Below, in pieces: positions 8,390 through 17,831 of a stretch of DNA of 64,000 nucleotides; within the stretch, counting starts at the first letter, position 1; each line of letters begins with the position of its first letter. The notes beneath the pieces were generated by a model. It made no database searches. It saw only the letters and a list, made by a program, of their open reading frames with translations, and was not told the DNA's origin. Where the stretch lies: contig OZ244867.1 of the NCBI GenBank assembly GCA_965221175.1, positions 1,860,001-1,924,000 of the forward strand. The letters are read 5' to 3'. The position numbers were made by a program, and so were the translations under genes. This DNA is from JAJDZL01 sp965221175. GTDB taxonomy: Bacteria > Pseudomonadota > Gammaproteobacteria > Arenicellales > JAJDZL01.

Positions 8390-9523
8390 ATGACCGCAAC
8401 AACTCTTGATGTTGTAATCATCGGCGGCGGCATCGCAGGTGCCTCCGTTGCAGCCTTTCTCGCGCAAGATGGCGTTAAATCCGGTTTGTTCGAGATGGAA
8501 AGTTCGCTCGCGTATCACACAACCGGTCGCAGTGCCGCACTTCTGACACCTTACTATGGACCTGACTCCATGCAAGCGTTTGCGTCTATCGGCAGAAGCT
8601 TTTTGGAAAATCCACCGATTGAAACCGATGACCCTCTGATCACACCGAAGCATCTGGTTACAGTAACGGACGAAGAACACGTTCAACTCGTGGAACGCCC
8701 CCCTTCCAGTCTATGGTGGAGCGAAGCAGAATGCCTGAAACAGGTGCCTTTTCTCAAACAGGGCAAGTTCGTTGGCGCCGTTATTGACACCGAGGTGGCA
8801 AGCATCGACGTTCATGCCTTGCACTCCCTGTATCTGAAAATGTTTACGAATGGTGGTGGACAAATATTCAGAGATGTAAAAATTTCAACACTGGAGCAAA
8901 ATTCATCAGGTGTTTGGGAATTTGAGACAAATGGAGAAAAATTCCAGTCCCCCATCATCATCAATGCGGCAGGGGCTTGGGGAGATGAAATTGCGAGCGT
9001 GGCCGGCATCGGACCTGTTGGACTAGTGCCAAAACGCAGGACGGTACTCGTTATCGATGAAAATCAGTTCACCGGAACTGACTTCAACTCGCTGCCCTTC
9101 GTTGTCGTAGAACCCGACTATGTGTATTTCCAAAATTTCGGCTCTGGCAAACTGATGATCTCGCCGGCCGATAAAACTCCAAGTAAACCCTGTGATGCAC
9201 AGCCTGACGAAATGGATATTGCCATTGGTGCTTCAAGATTCGAGGAAGTCACGACATTGAACATCCGACGTATTGACCACAGTTGGGCCGGGCTGAGGAC
9301 TTTTTCTTCGGACAACGATCCGGTTATCGGGTGGGAACCGAATCGAGAAGGATTCTTCTGGCTCGTTGGGCAGGGAGGTTACGGAGTCTTTTCCTCACCC
9401 GCTATTGGTCGTTATGCAGCATCTCTTGTCGCAAATTCCAAACTGCCGAAGGCATATCAGGAATCAGGCTATCCATTCGAGGCATTGTCTCCTGATCGAT
9501 TCAGGCTAACTTTGAGTTTCTGA
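8390..9523 (+). CDS. DAO-family FAD-dependent oxidoreductase
   Basis: A 377-residue flavoprotein of the glycine oxidase/D-amino-acid oxidase (DAO) family. The N-terminal FAD-binding motif VVIIGGGIAGASVAAFLA (about residues 8-25), the TTGRSAALLTPYYG stretch that positions the flavin, and the C-terminal GLRTFSSDNDPVIGW...GQGGYGV block are all present. It probably oxidises a secondary or tertiary amine. The ATG immediately follows the stop codon of the TMADH-like gene, indicating coupled translation. The last 42 codons and downstream bases are repeated 3.47 kb further on (12873-12996), where they form a headless remnant. Confidence 0.85.
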   Translation: MTATTLDVVIIGGGIAGASVAAFLAQDGVKSGLFEMESSLAYHTTGRSAALLTPYYGPDSMQAFASIGRSFLENPPIETDDPLITPKHLVTVTDEEHVQLVERPPSSLWWSEAECLKQVPFLKQGKFVGAVIDTEVASIDVHALHSLYLKMFTNGGGQIFRDVKISTLEQNSSGVWEFETNGEKFQSPIIINAAGAWGDEIASVAGIGPVGLVPKRRTVLVIDENQFTGTDFNSLPFVVVEPDYVYFQNFGSGKLMISPADKTPSKPCDAQPDEMDIAIGASRFEEVTTLNIRRIDHSWAGLRTFSSDNDPVIGWEPNREGFFWLVGQGGYGVFSSPAIGRYAASLVANSKLPKAYQESGYPFEALSPDRFRLTLSF

Positions 9524-9948
9524 TCAAGGATTCAGGCACAATCACACATTAGACAACGACTGGCGCAAGTCCTCAATTAGATCGTCAACATCTTCGATTC
9601 CCACGGACAGTCGAATCAGATTGATGGGAACTTGGCTGTGCGGGCCTTCGATCGACCTTCTATGTTCGATCAGGCTTTCGACTCCACCCAAAGACGTTGC
9701 CCGAACGAAAACCTGCGTCGAAGAGACGAATTTACGGGCAACTTCGGCTCCGCCCTTGACTTGAACAGACATCATTCCGCCAAAGCCGTTAGTCATCTGT
9801 TTTTTTGGCGATTTCGTGAGATGAATGGCTCAGAAGTCCCGGATACAGCACTTTTTCAATCGCTTCGTGAGATTCAAGAAATTCAGCAATTTTCATGGCA
9901 TTTGCGGATGATCGTTCGTAGCGAATAGCGAACGTTCTCATTCTTCCC
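9396..9948. repeat. Segmental direct duplication, left copy
   Basis: About 550 bp closely matching 12869-13420, same orientation. It covers the 3' end of the DAO gene and the convergent 3' end of the trans-sulfuration gene. Similarity stops sharply just after TTCTCATTC. Confidence 0.85.
9542..9948 (-). pseudogene. Truncated copy of trans-sulfuration PLP enzyme
   Basis: This minus-strand fragment is a duplicate of the last third of the cystathionine gamma-synthase-like gene at 13015-14148. Residues LTNGFGGMMSVQVKGG through SLSNV are kept in frame (84 residues). Upstream of them an extra T in the poly-T run (seven T near 9798 against six in the intact copy) shifts the frame. The catalytic domain and start are absent, so no active enzyme can be made. 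It is convergent with the DAO gene exactly as in the right copy. Confidence 0.85.
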
Positions 9949-10363
9949 GATACTCGAATTCCCGGCACAGTCTGTACCTAGCTCGACTCTACAGATTTTT
10001 GCTCAGTAAGATTCTCCCACACTGAATTACCGAACGCTAGTGCTCCTTTGGAGGCCACACGCGGCACCTGCAGCGCACTTACAATCCTCGTTTATATCTG
10101 TGAGAGAAACCCGCCATTTGACAGATCAATTCAGAGTAAAATTGCACCAGCGGATTACTCCTGATTTTGCCGGGATGAATACGACCGTAATCGAAAATTA
10201 CCTGGAGGTAGTAACTTACGGCTAGACTGAGTTTTTAGCGTTGATTTGATGATCAGCTTGCCAGCGCGAAGATTTATTTTGTGGCTAAAGCGATTCTTTG
10301 GTTTGCTCGTTGCAGCTTAGGCTGAATATTTATTATGGATAATTTAGGGCAAAAACCAAAGCA
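9949..10363. other. Intergenic stretch, nothing identified
   Basis: Between the duplication breakpoint and the MetZ-like gene. No family, hairpin or RNA gene could be supported. A 61-residue frame at 10040-10225 has no recognisable features. Confidence 0.4.
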
Positions 10364-11512
10364 GTGAGAGCCGGGCAGGTTCGAACGAAAGAACGCGAAC
10401 ACAGCGACCCGATTTTCGCAACTTCCAGTTTCGTATTCGACAGTGCTGAGCAAGCTGCTCTTCTGTTTGCAGAAACTGAATCGGGCAACATTTACTCCAG
10501 ATTCACCAATCCAACCACACGGGCATTCGAGAGTAGACTCGCATCCTTGGAGAATGCCAAGTTCTGTACTGCTACAGCATCAGGCATGTCTGCCATTCTT
10601 TCCCTGTGCATGACTGTGCTCAAGTCCGGTGATCACATTGCAGCCACACAGGGTTTGTTTGGTTCAACTGTTAGTTTATTCAACAACATTCTGACTCGGT
10701 TCAATGTAGAAACAAGCTATTTCTCACCACAGAAGATTAGCGGGCAGATGTCTGGTATTCGCGACAACACCAAAATGATATTTGTGGAATCGCCTTCTAA
10801 TCCGATGTGTGAAATCGTTGATTTTGCAAAGCTCATAGAGATTGCACGGTCTCTCAAAAACTGTATTTTGGTAGTTGACAACTGCGCCTGCACCCCAGTG
10901 CTGCAAAATCCGCTTGATCTGGGTGTTGACGTAGTTGTGCATTCATCAACCAAGTTCTTGGATGGACAAGGTCGAGCGGTAGGTGGTGCAGTTGCCACCA
11001 ACAATCCGGAACTGGCTAAAGGCGTTTTCGGATTTCTACGTACTGCCGGACCGACAATGAGCCCGTTCAATGCATGGATATTCCACAAGGGGATGGAAAC
11101 ACTCCCTATCAGAATGAAAGAGTCCAGCGAAAACGCGTCAACAATTGCACATTGGTTGAATGGTCATTCAAAGGTCAAAAAGGTGCACTATCCAGGGTTG
11201 AAAAATCACAGTGGATACGAACTGGCCAAACTCCAGCAGAGGGGCTTTGGGGCATTGCTTGCTTTTGAGGTGCGTGGTGGAAAATCCGCCGCATGGAATC
11301 TAATTGACAGGATTGAAATTTTCTCCATCACAGGAAATTTTGGAGATGTGAAAAGTTCTATGACCCACCCCGCATCTACTACACATGCCCGTGTACGGGA
11401 GTCGGACAGGATAAAAATGGGAATTACCGATGATTTAATTCGAATTTGCGTGGGACTCGAAGACGTGGACGACCTGATTGCTGATTTGGAGACCGCATTA
11501 AACTCAATCTAA
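10364..11512 (+). CDS. metZ: MetZ-like O-succinylhomoserine sulfhydrylase
   Basis: A 382-residue PLP enzyme of the Cys/Met metabolism family. It is closest in pattern to MetZ, which makes homocysteine from O-succinylhomoserine and sulfide. Diagnostic stretches are the N-terminal RAGQVRT...PIFATSSFVFDSAEQAA, GNIYSRFTNPT (about residues 44-54), TATASGMSAI, VESPSNPMCEI, and the PLP lysine in VHSSTKFLDGQGRAVGG (about 205). The only in-frame start is a GTG; all of the usual conserved region lies downstream of it. It lies with an EamA transporter between the two halves of a segmental duplication, so this pair probably arrived or was rearranged together. Confidence 0.75.
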   Translation: MRAGQVRTKEREHSDPIFATSSFVFDSAEQAALLFAETESGNIYSRFTNPTTRAFESRLASLENAKFCTATASGMSAILSLCMTVLKSGDHIAATQGLFGSTVSLFNNILTRFNVETSYFSPQKISGQMSGIRDNTKMIFVESPSNPMCEIVDFAKLIEIARSLKNCILVVDNCACTPVLQNPLDLGVDVVVHSSTKFLDGQGRAVGGAVATNNPELAKGVFGFLRTAGPTMSPFNAWIFHKGMETLPIRMKESSENASTIAHWLNGHSKVKKVHYPGLKNHSGYELAKLQQRGFGALLAFEVRGGKSAAWNLIDRIEIFSITGNFGDVKSSMTHPASTTHARVRESDRIKMGITDDLIRICVGLEDVDDLIADLETALNSI

Positions 11513-11812
11513 ATGGCAATCATAGTGTACGTAGTTCATCCTATGAACCACAACATTCAGAGCGCCTGTTGAGAATTCAAGCCTGATTCAAATGTCTAGG
11601 AGCACTAACTTGTCTTTCTGCCGGTTTGATGCCAGTGTATTGGCAACTCGAGATGTTGGGATTCTTTGCAGGTAAGTTAATACAAAATCGGCAATCTCAA
11701 TTCAAGAATTACAAACTATTCGTCAACTTAGAAAAACTAAATATGTTCTGATACATAGAATTGGATCGCTAGCCATGGAATGTTAGTCAGCAAGAAACAG
11801 GGAAGTACAACG

Positions 11813-12688
11813 ATGAAGCCAATACATATATTTTTTGCAGTAATGATTTCGGCAATTTGGGGTGTAAACTTTGTGATCACCAAAATTGGCTTGCAAGATC
11901 TCCCTCCCATCATGTTCACATGCTTACGCTACACATCCATTGTATTCCCACTAATATTCTTCATTCGCCGGAACGGCTTACCATGGAAGCTGATATGCCA
12001 GATCGGAATATTCCTCGGAATTCTCACTTTCACATTGGCATTCATCGGCATCAAATTGGGAGTAGCGGCGGGTTTGACCTCACTGGTCATGCAATCGCAA
12101 GTGATATTCACTTTGCTCCTATCCGCGTTGGTGCTTAACGACACTCCCTCGTTTGAGCAACGTATCGGCGTGTTCGTGTCAGTCATCGGCGTAGCTTTAC
12201 TGATTTGGAACTTTAAGGACAGTCCCACGATCATTGGATTGTTATTTGTACTTGCAGGAGCCGTATGTAGCGGAATTACAAAAATTCTAATGAAAAGGGG
12301 CGGCGACTACGACACATTCCGCCTGATGATCTGGATGAGCATAGTGCCACCAATTCCGTTGCTTCTGCTGTCACTGATCTTTGAGGCCGGTCAGTGGCAA
12401 AGCATTATGAATCTGACCTACAGAGGAGTCGGCGCAGTTTTCTTCAACGCATTCATTTCTACTATTTTGGGATTTGGCTTGATGGGGTATTTAGTAAAGA
12501 AATATTCGCCAAATCAAGTTGCCCCATACGGGTTTCTTGTTCCTGTTTTCGGTCTCGGTGCTGGTTACGTTTTCCTCAATGAAACACTTGATTCTATCAG
12601 CGTAATTGCCTGCTGTTTAATCATGTTGGGGCTGGTTTACCCGAAATATGGGAGACTAATGTTCAAGAGGAAAATCACTGGAACGTAG
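11813..12688 (+). CDS. EamA/DMT-family transporter
   Basis: A 291-residue inner-membrane protein of the drug/metabolite transporter (EamA) superfamily, with about ten hydrophobic helices in two repeats. The first begins at IHIFFAVMISAIWGVNFVITK, and the second at about residue 150. LRYTSIVFPLIFF and NQVAPYGFLVPVFGLGAG are typical of EamA amino-acid-type exporters. The ATG at 11813 is preferred over an earlier in-frame ATG at 11780, because AGGGAAG lies 7-8 bases upstream and the hydrophobic start fits the family. Its neighbour is a sulfur amino-acid enzyme, so export of a related amino acid is possible but unproven. Confidence 0.82.
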   Translation: MKPIHIFFAVMISAIWGVNFVITKIGLQDLPPIMFTCLRYTSIVFPLIFFIRRNGLPWKLICQIGIFLGILTFTLAFIGIKLGVAAGLTSLVMQSQVIFTLLLSALVLNDTPSFEQRIGVFVSVIGVALLIWNFKDSPTIIGLLFVLAGAVCSGITKILMKRGGDYDTFRLMIWMSIVPPIPLLLLSLIFEAGQWQSIMNLTYRGVGAVFFNAFISTILGFGLMGYLVKKYSPNQVAPYGFLVPVFGLGAGYVFLNETLDSISVIACCLIMLGLVYPKYGRLMFKRKITGT

Positions 12689-12868
12689 ATATGAGCAAGA
12701 GAGAACCATTCCAATGTTGAGAGAAGACTGCTATGGTTGAAAAATATTATGTCATGACCGAACTAGACGAAACGGGTCATATTTTCGAAACACAGAACTT
12801 TCCACTTCTCTCAGGGTTGATTGTTGAAAAGGCTCGACTTGGTTGTTGCGTGTTCGATGATTGATCCA

Positions 12869-13420
12869 AACCCACTATTGGTTGTTATGCAGCGTCTCTT
12901 GTCGCAAATTCCAAGCTGCCGAAGGCATATCAGGAATCAGGCTATCCATATGAGGCATTGTCTCTCGATCGATTCAGGCTGACTTTGAGTTTCTGATCAA
13001 GGATTCAGGCACAATCACACATTGGACAGCGACTGGCGCAAATCCTCAATTAGATCGTCAACATCTTCGATCCCCACGGACAGTCGAATCAGATTGATGG
13101 GAACTTGGCTGTGCGGGCCTTCGATCGACCTTCTATGTTCGATCAGGCTTTCGACTCCACCCAATGACGTCGCGCGAACAAAAACCTGCGTCGAAGAGAC
13201 GAATTTACGGGCAACTTCAGCTCCGCCCTTGACTTGAACAGACATCATTCCACCAAAACCGTTAGTCATCTGTTTTTTGGCGATTTCGTGAGATAAATGG
13301 CTCGGAAGTCCCGGATACAGCACTTTTTCGATCACTTCGTGAGATTCAAGAAATTCAGCAATTTTCATGGCATTTGCGGATGAACGTTCATAGCGAACGG
13401 CGAGCGTTCTCATTCCTCTC
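12869..13420. repeat. Segmental direct duplication, right copy
   Basis: Matches 9396-9948. Here the trans-sulfuration gene is complete and the DAO gene is the truncated partner, the mirror of the left copy. The gap 12689-12868 before it holds only a 43-residue frame (12733-12864) that I do not recognise. Confidence 0.85.
12873..12996 (+). pseudogene. Headless 3' remnant of DAO oxidoreductase
   Basis: Encodes about 41 residues matching the C-terminus of the DAO-type protein at 8390-9523 (YAASLVANSKLPKAYQESG...DRFRLTLSF, stop at 12994-12996). No start or FAD domain is present. It is part of the right copy of the segmental duplication. Confidence 0.85.
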
Positions 13421-14148
13421 AATAGAAGCCATGCTTCGAATGACCCTAATATGCCACCTGTTAGCCGCCGCACTTCATCGATTTCCTCCCACTTCGAGGT
13501 TAACTCTCGCGTAACCAGCACACCGGCGTTCAGGTCACTGTGTCCATTAAGATACTTCGTGGCGGAGTGAAACACGATGTCGGCCCCCAGTTCCAAAGCA
13601 CGCGTAGTAACAGGCGGTGCCGCTGTACAGTCGACTGCCAGAATTGCACCGGCTGCATGTGATTGCTCAGCGCTTTTTTCGATATCAAGCACATCCCAAG
13701 ATGGGTTGATTGGAGATTCAATCCACACCACAGTTGTCTTGTCTGGACAAAGGGCATTGCCCAACGCTTCCGGATCAGTCGGGTCGAACAGCGTCAACTC
13801 GATTCCTCTTTTATCTGAAATTCGCTTGAGCCAATCGACAGTGCCGTGATACATGACCTTTGGAGCAACGATGTGCTCGCCCATATTAACCGTCTCGAAC
13901 ACCGCCGCAATGGCCGCAAGTCCGGATGCAAAAAATCGAGCTTGCTTGCCGCCTTCCATTTTGCAGATAATTTTTTCAAGCTGCTTGTAGGTCGGATTAC
14001 TGTATCTGCCGTAGACATAATCGCCGATCAATTCCAGTTTTTCATCTCGAGCGAAAGTTACTGACGGTTCAATTGGAGGAACAATCCCGCCGCTGTCAGA
14101 GTCAATGAAATGGCCGGCTTGAGCCAGCAATGTCTTAAAGTCAGTCAT
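13015..14148 (-). CDS. Cystathionine gamma-synthase-like PLP enzyme
   Basis: A 377-residue trans-sulfuration-family PLP enzyme. Visible motifs are DYVYGRYSNPTYKQLE (about residues 43-58), FASGLAAIAAVFETV (about 73), WIESPINPSWDV, AVDCTAAPPV, and the PLP lysine in FHSATKYLNGHSDLNAGVL (about 197). The C-terminal IRLSVGIEDVDDLIEDL closes the fold. Reaction type (gamma-synthase, beta- or gamma-lyase) cannot be decided by eye. It starts 6 bp after the HAD-phosphatase stop and is probably co-transcribed with it. It is convergent with a DAO remnant. Its 3' third is duplicated at 9542-9948. Confidence 0.83.
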   Translation of the reverse strand: MTDFKTLLAQAGHFIDSDSGGIVPPIEPSVTFARDEKLELIGDYVYGRYSNPTYKQLEKIICKMEGGKQARFFASGLAAIAAVFETVNMGEHIVAPKVMYHGTVDWLKRISDKRGIELTLFDPTDPEALGNALCPDKTTVVWIESPINPSWDVLDIEKSAEQSHAAGAILAVDCTAAPPVTTRALELGADIVFHSATKYLNGHSDLNAGVLVTRELTSKWEEIDEVRRLTGGILGSFEAWLLLRGMRTLAVRYERSSANAMKIAEFLESHEVIEKVLYPGLPSHLSHEIAKKQMTNGFGGMMSVQVKGGAEVARKFVSSTQVFVRATSLGGVESLIEHRRSIEGPHSQVPINLIRLSVGIEDVDDLIEDLRQSLSNV

Positions 14149-14154
14149 GTCAAA

Positions 14155-14820
14155 CTAGTTTCCATAAATTGAATATTGTTCACCCGCAACAACCTGTTGG
14201 ACTCGCTCAATCAAATCCAACGACTGATGCACCTCGTAATCTGGATTGGCAGTACGGAGCCATTCTATGCGGTGCCATCCCCAGCTGACGGCTATGGTAG
14301 CCACGCCAGCGATCTTTGCCTGCTCGATATCACTTACAGTGTCCCCAATCATACAGGCATTGTCCAATCTACTCCCATTTTCCTGAATTATAGACTTGAT
14401 CTTCACGGACTTGGCTCCTGGCATATCGCCACTGGCAATATGTCGGACGAACTGTTCAATCTCGTAATTCTGGAGAACCTTGAAAATTACCGGCCTTGAT
14501 GTCGCAGATACAATCCCCAGACTTCCGACCATGCTGAGTTTTTCGATTACATCCGTCATGTGCGGAAATATCCGAATCTCATCAGCCCTGCGATTCAGTT
14601 CACCGTCGATTTTTGTAACAAATGCGCGCATCAGTTTTTTCTCAATCCCTGCAACGCTACTGATCTCAGGAATGGACATACGCTTGATATTTCGCAAATC
14701 TTCCGGCTCGAAAGAAACGCGTCGATTCAGTTTTCTGCCGGCAGCGTTGACAGCCTCGCAAAACAACTCGATAGAGTCTACGATCACTCCATCGAAGTCA
14801 AGGAGAATTGTTGAATTCAC
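14155..14820 (-). CDS. HAD-superfamily phosphatase (PGP-like)
   Basis: A 221-residue HAD hydrolase, probably a small-molecule phosphatase of the phosphoglycolate-phosphatase type. Motif I is LLDFDGVIVDS (residues 5-15, the two Asp being nucleophile and acid/base), motif II is IVSATSRPV (about 107), and motif IV is ACMIGDTVSDIEQAK (about 169). A helical cap lies between motifs I and II. The likely start is a GTG. It is followed 6 bp later by the PLP enzyme. The 5' two-thirds, with the upstream region, is duplicated at 22159-22601 on the far side of the ABC-transporter island. Confidence 0.85.
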   Translation of the reverse strand: MNSTILLDFDGVIVDSIELFCEAVNAAGRKLNRRVSFEPEDLRNIKRMSIPEISSVAGIEKKLMRAFVTKIDGELNRRADEIRIFPHMTDVIEKLSMVGSLGIVSATSRPVIFKVLQNYEIEQFVRHIASGDMPGAKSVKIKSIIQENGSRLDNACMIGDTVSDIEQAKIAGVATIAVSWGWHRIEWLRTANPDYEVHQSLDLIERVQQVVAGEQYSIYGN

Positions 14821-14866
14821 AAATTTGTCTAGTTTAAATGATCGACTTTAATTCATGTCAATACCC
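14424..14866. repeat. HAD-gene direct repeat, left copy
   Basis: About 443 bp that recur in the same orientation at 22159-22601 with roughly one difference per ten bases. The two copies bracket the GC-rich ABC-transporter island. Confidence 0.85.
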
Positions 14867-14871
14867 TCGGT

Positions 14872-16929
14872 CTACCCGAACTTTGCGGCGCCGGCGTCCG
14901 CCGACTGCTCCTGCATGCCACGCAGCTCGGCCAGTGGAATATGACAGCGGATCGCATGGCCCAGCTCCGTGGGCCGCCAAGGTGGTGTCTCATTGTCACA
15001 GATGTCGCCGATACGCCGGGGGCACCGGCACTGGAAAGGGCAACCCTTAGATGGTGGAAAGAGGTCCACAGCATCCTCGGCGGTCAAAGCCGGTTTGGCG
15101 TCCGGGTCGGGCTCCAGCACCGCGCCGAGCAGCACTTCGGTGTAGGGGTGGGAGGGAAGGCGATAGACGTTTTTAGCCGGACCCGTCTCGCAGAGTCTGC
15201 CTTGGTAGAGCACCGCCACGCGATCGGCCATGGCGCGCACCACCGCCAAGTCATGCGAGACAAGAACATAGGACGTCCCACGATCGGCTTGGAGCTGGGT
15301 CAACAGGTCCAGGACAGCGGCCTGAACCGAAACATCGAGTGCCGACGTCACCTCATCGCACAGCACTAGTTCGGGATTGGCGGCAAAGGCCCGCGCTACC
15401 GCAACACGCTGCTTTTCGCCGCCAGACAACTGACTCGGCAGGCGCTCCAGATAATCCGCACCAAGGCGCACCCGCTCCAGCAACGCCACACTGCGCTCTC
15501 GCAATTCTTCGCCGCCAAAACCGAAATAAAGCTTCAGTGGTTGAGCCAGAATTTCCGCCACTGTGTGCCGCGGATTAAGGGAGGCATCCGGATTCTGGAA
15601 GATGAGCTGAACGCGTCTCAGCAGGTCCTTCGCCCGCTCATCGACAGAGGTGTCCAGACTTTCGGTCTCCTCGTAAGTGATGGTTCCGCTCTGCAGGGGC
15701 CAAAGGCCGGCAATGGTCCGAAGGATCGTCGACTTGCCACTTCCGGATTCGCCCACCAGCCCGATGGTTTCCCTTGGGCGAATAGTCAAATCGATCTCGT
15801 CAACGGTTGGCGTTACATCGGGTTGCCGGCCAAGGATCTGGTCAAGAAATCTGGGCTTGGCATAGCTGATAGCCACGTTATCGAGGCGAAGGATGCAGTC
15901 CGCTTCGTCCTGGTCCGATCGGTTCGGCCGCTTCGGCGGTTCCGGTGTCGGGAGCCGCTCGATCCGTTCGTGAAAATGACAGCGCACCAATTCCTGGACG
16001 GCAGTGGGTTCCAGCGCTGGCCTCTCATCACGACAGCGTTGCTCGGCCATGGGACAGCGATCCGCAAATGCGCATCCTTGGCCCGTTCCGCCGGGAGGCG
16101 GCGGGCGACCCGGCATCGATTCGGGAATAACCGCTTCTTTTATCCGCGGAATCGACAACAACAGCCCGCGGGCATAGGGATGCGCTGGCTGCTTCAACAC
16201 CTGGTGCGCCGGACCCTCGAGCACGAGTTCCCCTGCATACATGACGGCCATGCGGTCGCTAACTCGCGCAATGGCACCCAGATCGTGGCTGACATAGACC
16301 ATCGCAGTTCCGGTCTCAGCCGCCAAATCGCGCAACAACTCGAGGATATGGGCTTGAGTGGTGACGTCGAGGCCAGTCGTCGGCTCGTCGAGCAACAGAA
16401 CATCGGGTGCGCCCGCCAACGCCATGGCGACGGCGACGCGCTGTTGCTGGCCGCCCGAAAGCTCGTGTGGATAGCGCTTCAGCAGCTCCTCCGGTTGTGG
16501 CAACCGCACCTGAAACAACAATTCGATAACGCGTTCACGCCGTTGCTCTTTTGCAAGCCTAGTGTGTAGTTTCACCGACTCGTCGATCTGTCGGCCGATC
16601 CTCGAAGTTGGCGTCAACGACTGGCCGGCATTCTGCGGAATCAGCGCGAGCTCACCGCCGCGAATGCCTTGGAGGGCCCGCTTGTCCATTTTAAATACGT
16701 TGCGCCCACGAAACCGGGATTCGCCTTCCAAGACGCGGAGGCCACTCTTCAGGTAACCCATCATGGCAAGGGCTAGAGTGCTCTTGCCGCACCCTGATTC
16801 TCCAACCAGTCCAATCGTCTCGCCCTCGTCAATCGCCAGATCGATGTTCCGCAGAATCGGCATTACGAGTCGCGCTTGGCCAGTAAAGCCTATGCCCAGG
16901 TTCTTTACTTGGACCAGCGGTTCGCGCAT
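14872..16929 (-). CDS. Dipeptide/oligopeptide ABC transporter, fused dual ATPase
   Basis: A 685-residue protein with two complete ABC ATPase domains in tandem, equal to DppD plus DppF in one chain; it energises uptake by the adjacent permeases. Domain 1: Walker A GESGCGKST, signature LSGGQQQRVAVAMAL, Walker B VLLLDEPTTG. Domain 2: Walker A GESGSGKST, signature LSGGEKQRVAVARAF, Walker B LVLCDEVTSA. Each has the Cys-rich oligopeptide-type tail (GCAFADRCPMAEQRC and CPFQCRCPRRIGDIC). The open frame extends to 17175, but the family begins at the MREPLVQVKNLG ATG at 16929, 8 bp after the upstream permease. The gene is GC-rich compared with its flanks, as is the whole island. Confidence 0.88.
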   Translation of the reverse strand: MREPLVQVKNLGIGFTGQARLVMPILRNIDLAIDEGETIGLVGESGCGKSTLALAMMGYLKSGLRVLEGESRFRGRNVFKMDKRALQGIRGGELALIPQNAGQSLTPTSRIGRQIDESVKLHTRLAKEQRRERVIELLFQVRLPQPEELLKRYPHELSGGQQQRVAVAMALAGAPDVLLLDEPTTGLDVTTQAHILELLRDLAAETGTAMVYVSHDLGAIARVSDRMAVMYAGELVLEGPAHQVLKQPAHPYARGLLLSIPRIKEAVIPESMPGRPPPPGGTGQGCAFADRCPMAEQRCRDERPALEPTAVQELVRCHFHERIERLPTPEPPKRPNRSDQDEADCILRLDNVAISYAKPRFLDQILGRQPDVTPTVDEIDLTIRPRETIGLVGESGSGKSTILRTIAGLWPLQSGTITYEETESLDTSVDERAKDLLRRVQLIFQNPDASLNPRHTVAEILAQPLKLYFGFGGEELRERSVALLERVRLGADYLERLPSQLSGGEKQRVAVARAFAANPELVLCDEVTSALDVSVQAAVLDLLTQLQADRGTSYVLVSHDLAVVRAMADRVAVLYQGRLCETGPAKNVYRLPSHPYTEVLLGAVLEPDPDAKPALTAEDAVDLFPPSKGCPFQCRCPRRIGDICDNETPPWRPTELGHAIRCHIPLAELRGMQEQSADAGAAKFG

Positions 16930-16937
16930 CGCGAGAT

Positions 16938-17831
16938 CTAGACCGGCGCCTTTTGGGCTCGATCGACACCCAAGGCCTTGCCGAGAGCGTCGGCGCTCAA
17001 GTTGATCCCAATAATCAGCGAACTGAGCGCAACGACAGGCGCCAGCGCTGCCCAAGGCGCGAACGACATGAAGCTTCGCGCATTGGAAATCATCAGGCCC
17101 CAATCCGGCGTGGGCGGCGTGACACCGAACCCAAGAAATGACAGCGAGCTGAACGCCAGCAACATCCATGACCAACGCATGGCGCCTTCGACCAGCAGAA
17201 CGTCCAGCACGTTGGGCACGAGCTCACGCCAAACAATTGTCGACCGGCTCTCGCCTCGTGCTCGGGCAGCCGTCACGAAGTCGAGGGCTACCACATCGTG
17301 CGTCGCCGCACGCGCCATCCGTATCACCGGGATGCCGTAGAAAAATCCCAAGGTGAGAACCAGCACGCCGGCGCCGAAACCGACCATGACAACGACCAAG
17401 AGCAAGACCAGGATCCATGGCAGACATAGAAAGGCATCAACGAGACGCATCAGGACCTCGTCCAGCCGTCCGCCGACGAGGCCAAGTAAAACGCCCAACA
17501 ATCCCCCCCAAGTGATGGCGAGGACCGTGGAAATGGTTGTCACGAGTAACGCCTGTCGCCCCCCGAGTATGGTACGCGTGAATACGTCGCGTCCAAGGTC
17601 ATCGGTGCCAAACCAGTGCTCGTAGGACGGCGCGTTAAGGATAATCTCAGCACTCAATTCTCTGAAATCATACGGCGCGATCGCAGGCGACACGATTGCC
17701 AGGACGACGTGGAAAGCCACGAGAATAAGACCCACGAGGCCCGAGGGCCGGGAGACCATCGCCAATAGAACAGCCAGCAACCTGACGAGCGCACTCTTCG
17801 GTCTGACGGGCTCCATGTTCGTCGCCGTCAT
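16938..17831 (-). CDS. Dipeptide-type ABC permease, DppC-like
   Basis: A 297-residue inner-membrane permease of the DppC/OppC type. An N-terminal helix (about residues 33-53) precedes HWFGTDDLGRDVFTRTILGGR, the family hallmark, then five more helices. The cytoplasmic EAA-like loop RARGESRSTIVWRELVPN (about residues 188-205) contacts the ATPase. It overlaps the stop of the DppB-like gene by an ATGA and ends 8 bp before the ATPase gene, giving a compact operon. Confidence 0.88.
   Translation of the reverse strand: MTATNMEPVRPKSALVRLLAVLLAMVSRPSGLVGLILVAFHVVLAIVSPAIAPYDFRELSAEIILNAPSYEHWFGTDDLGRDVFTRTILGGRQALLVTTISTVLAITWGGLLGVLLGLVGGRLDEVLMRLVDAFLCLPWILVLLLVVVMVGFGAGVLVLTLGFFYGIPVIRMARAATHDVVALDFVTAARARGESRSTIVWRELVPNVLDVLLVEGAMRWSWMLLAFSSLSFLGFGVTPPTPDWGLMISNARSFMSFAPWAALAPVVALSSLIIGINLSADALGKALGVDRAQKAPV

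Noticed and set aside
15541..16569. 342-residue plus-strand frame in the ABC island
   Set aside because: Antisense to the dual ATPase in GC-rich DNA, where long random frames are expected.
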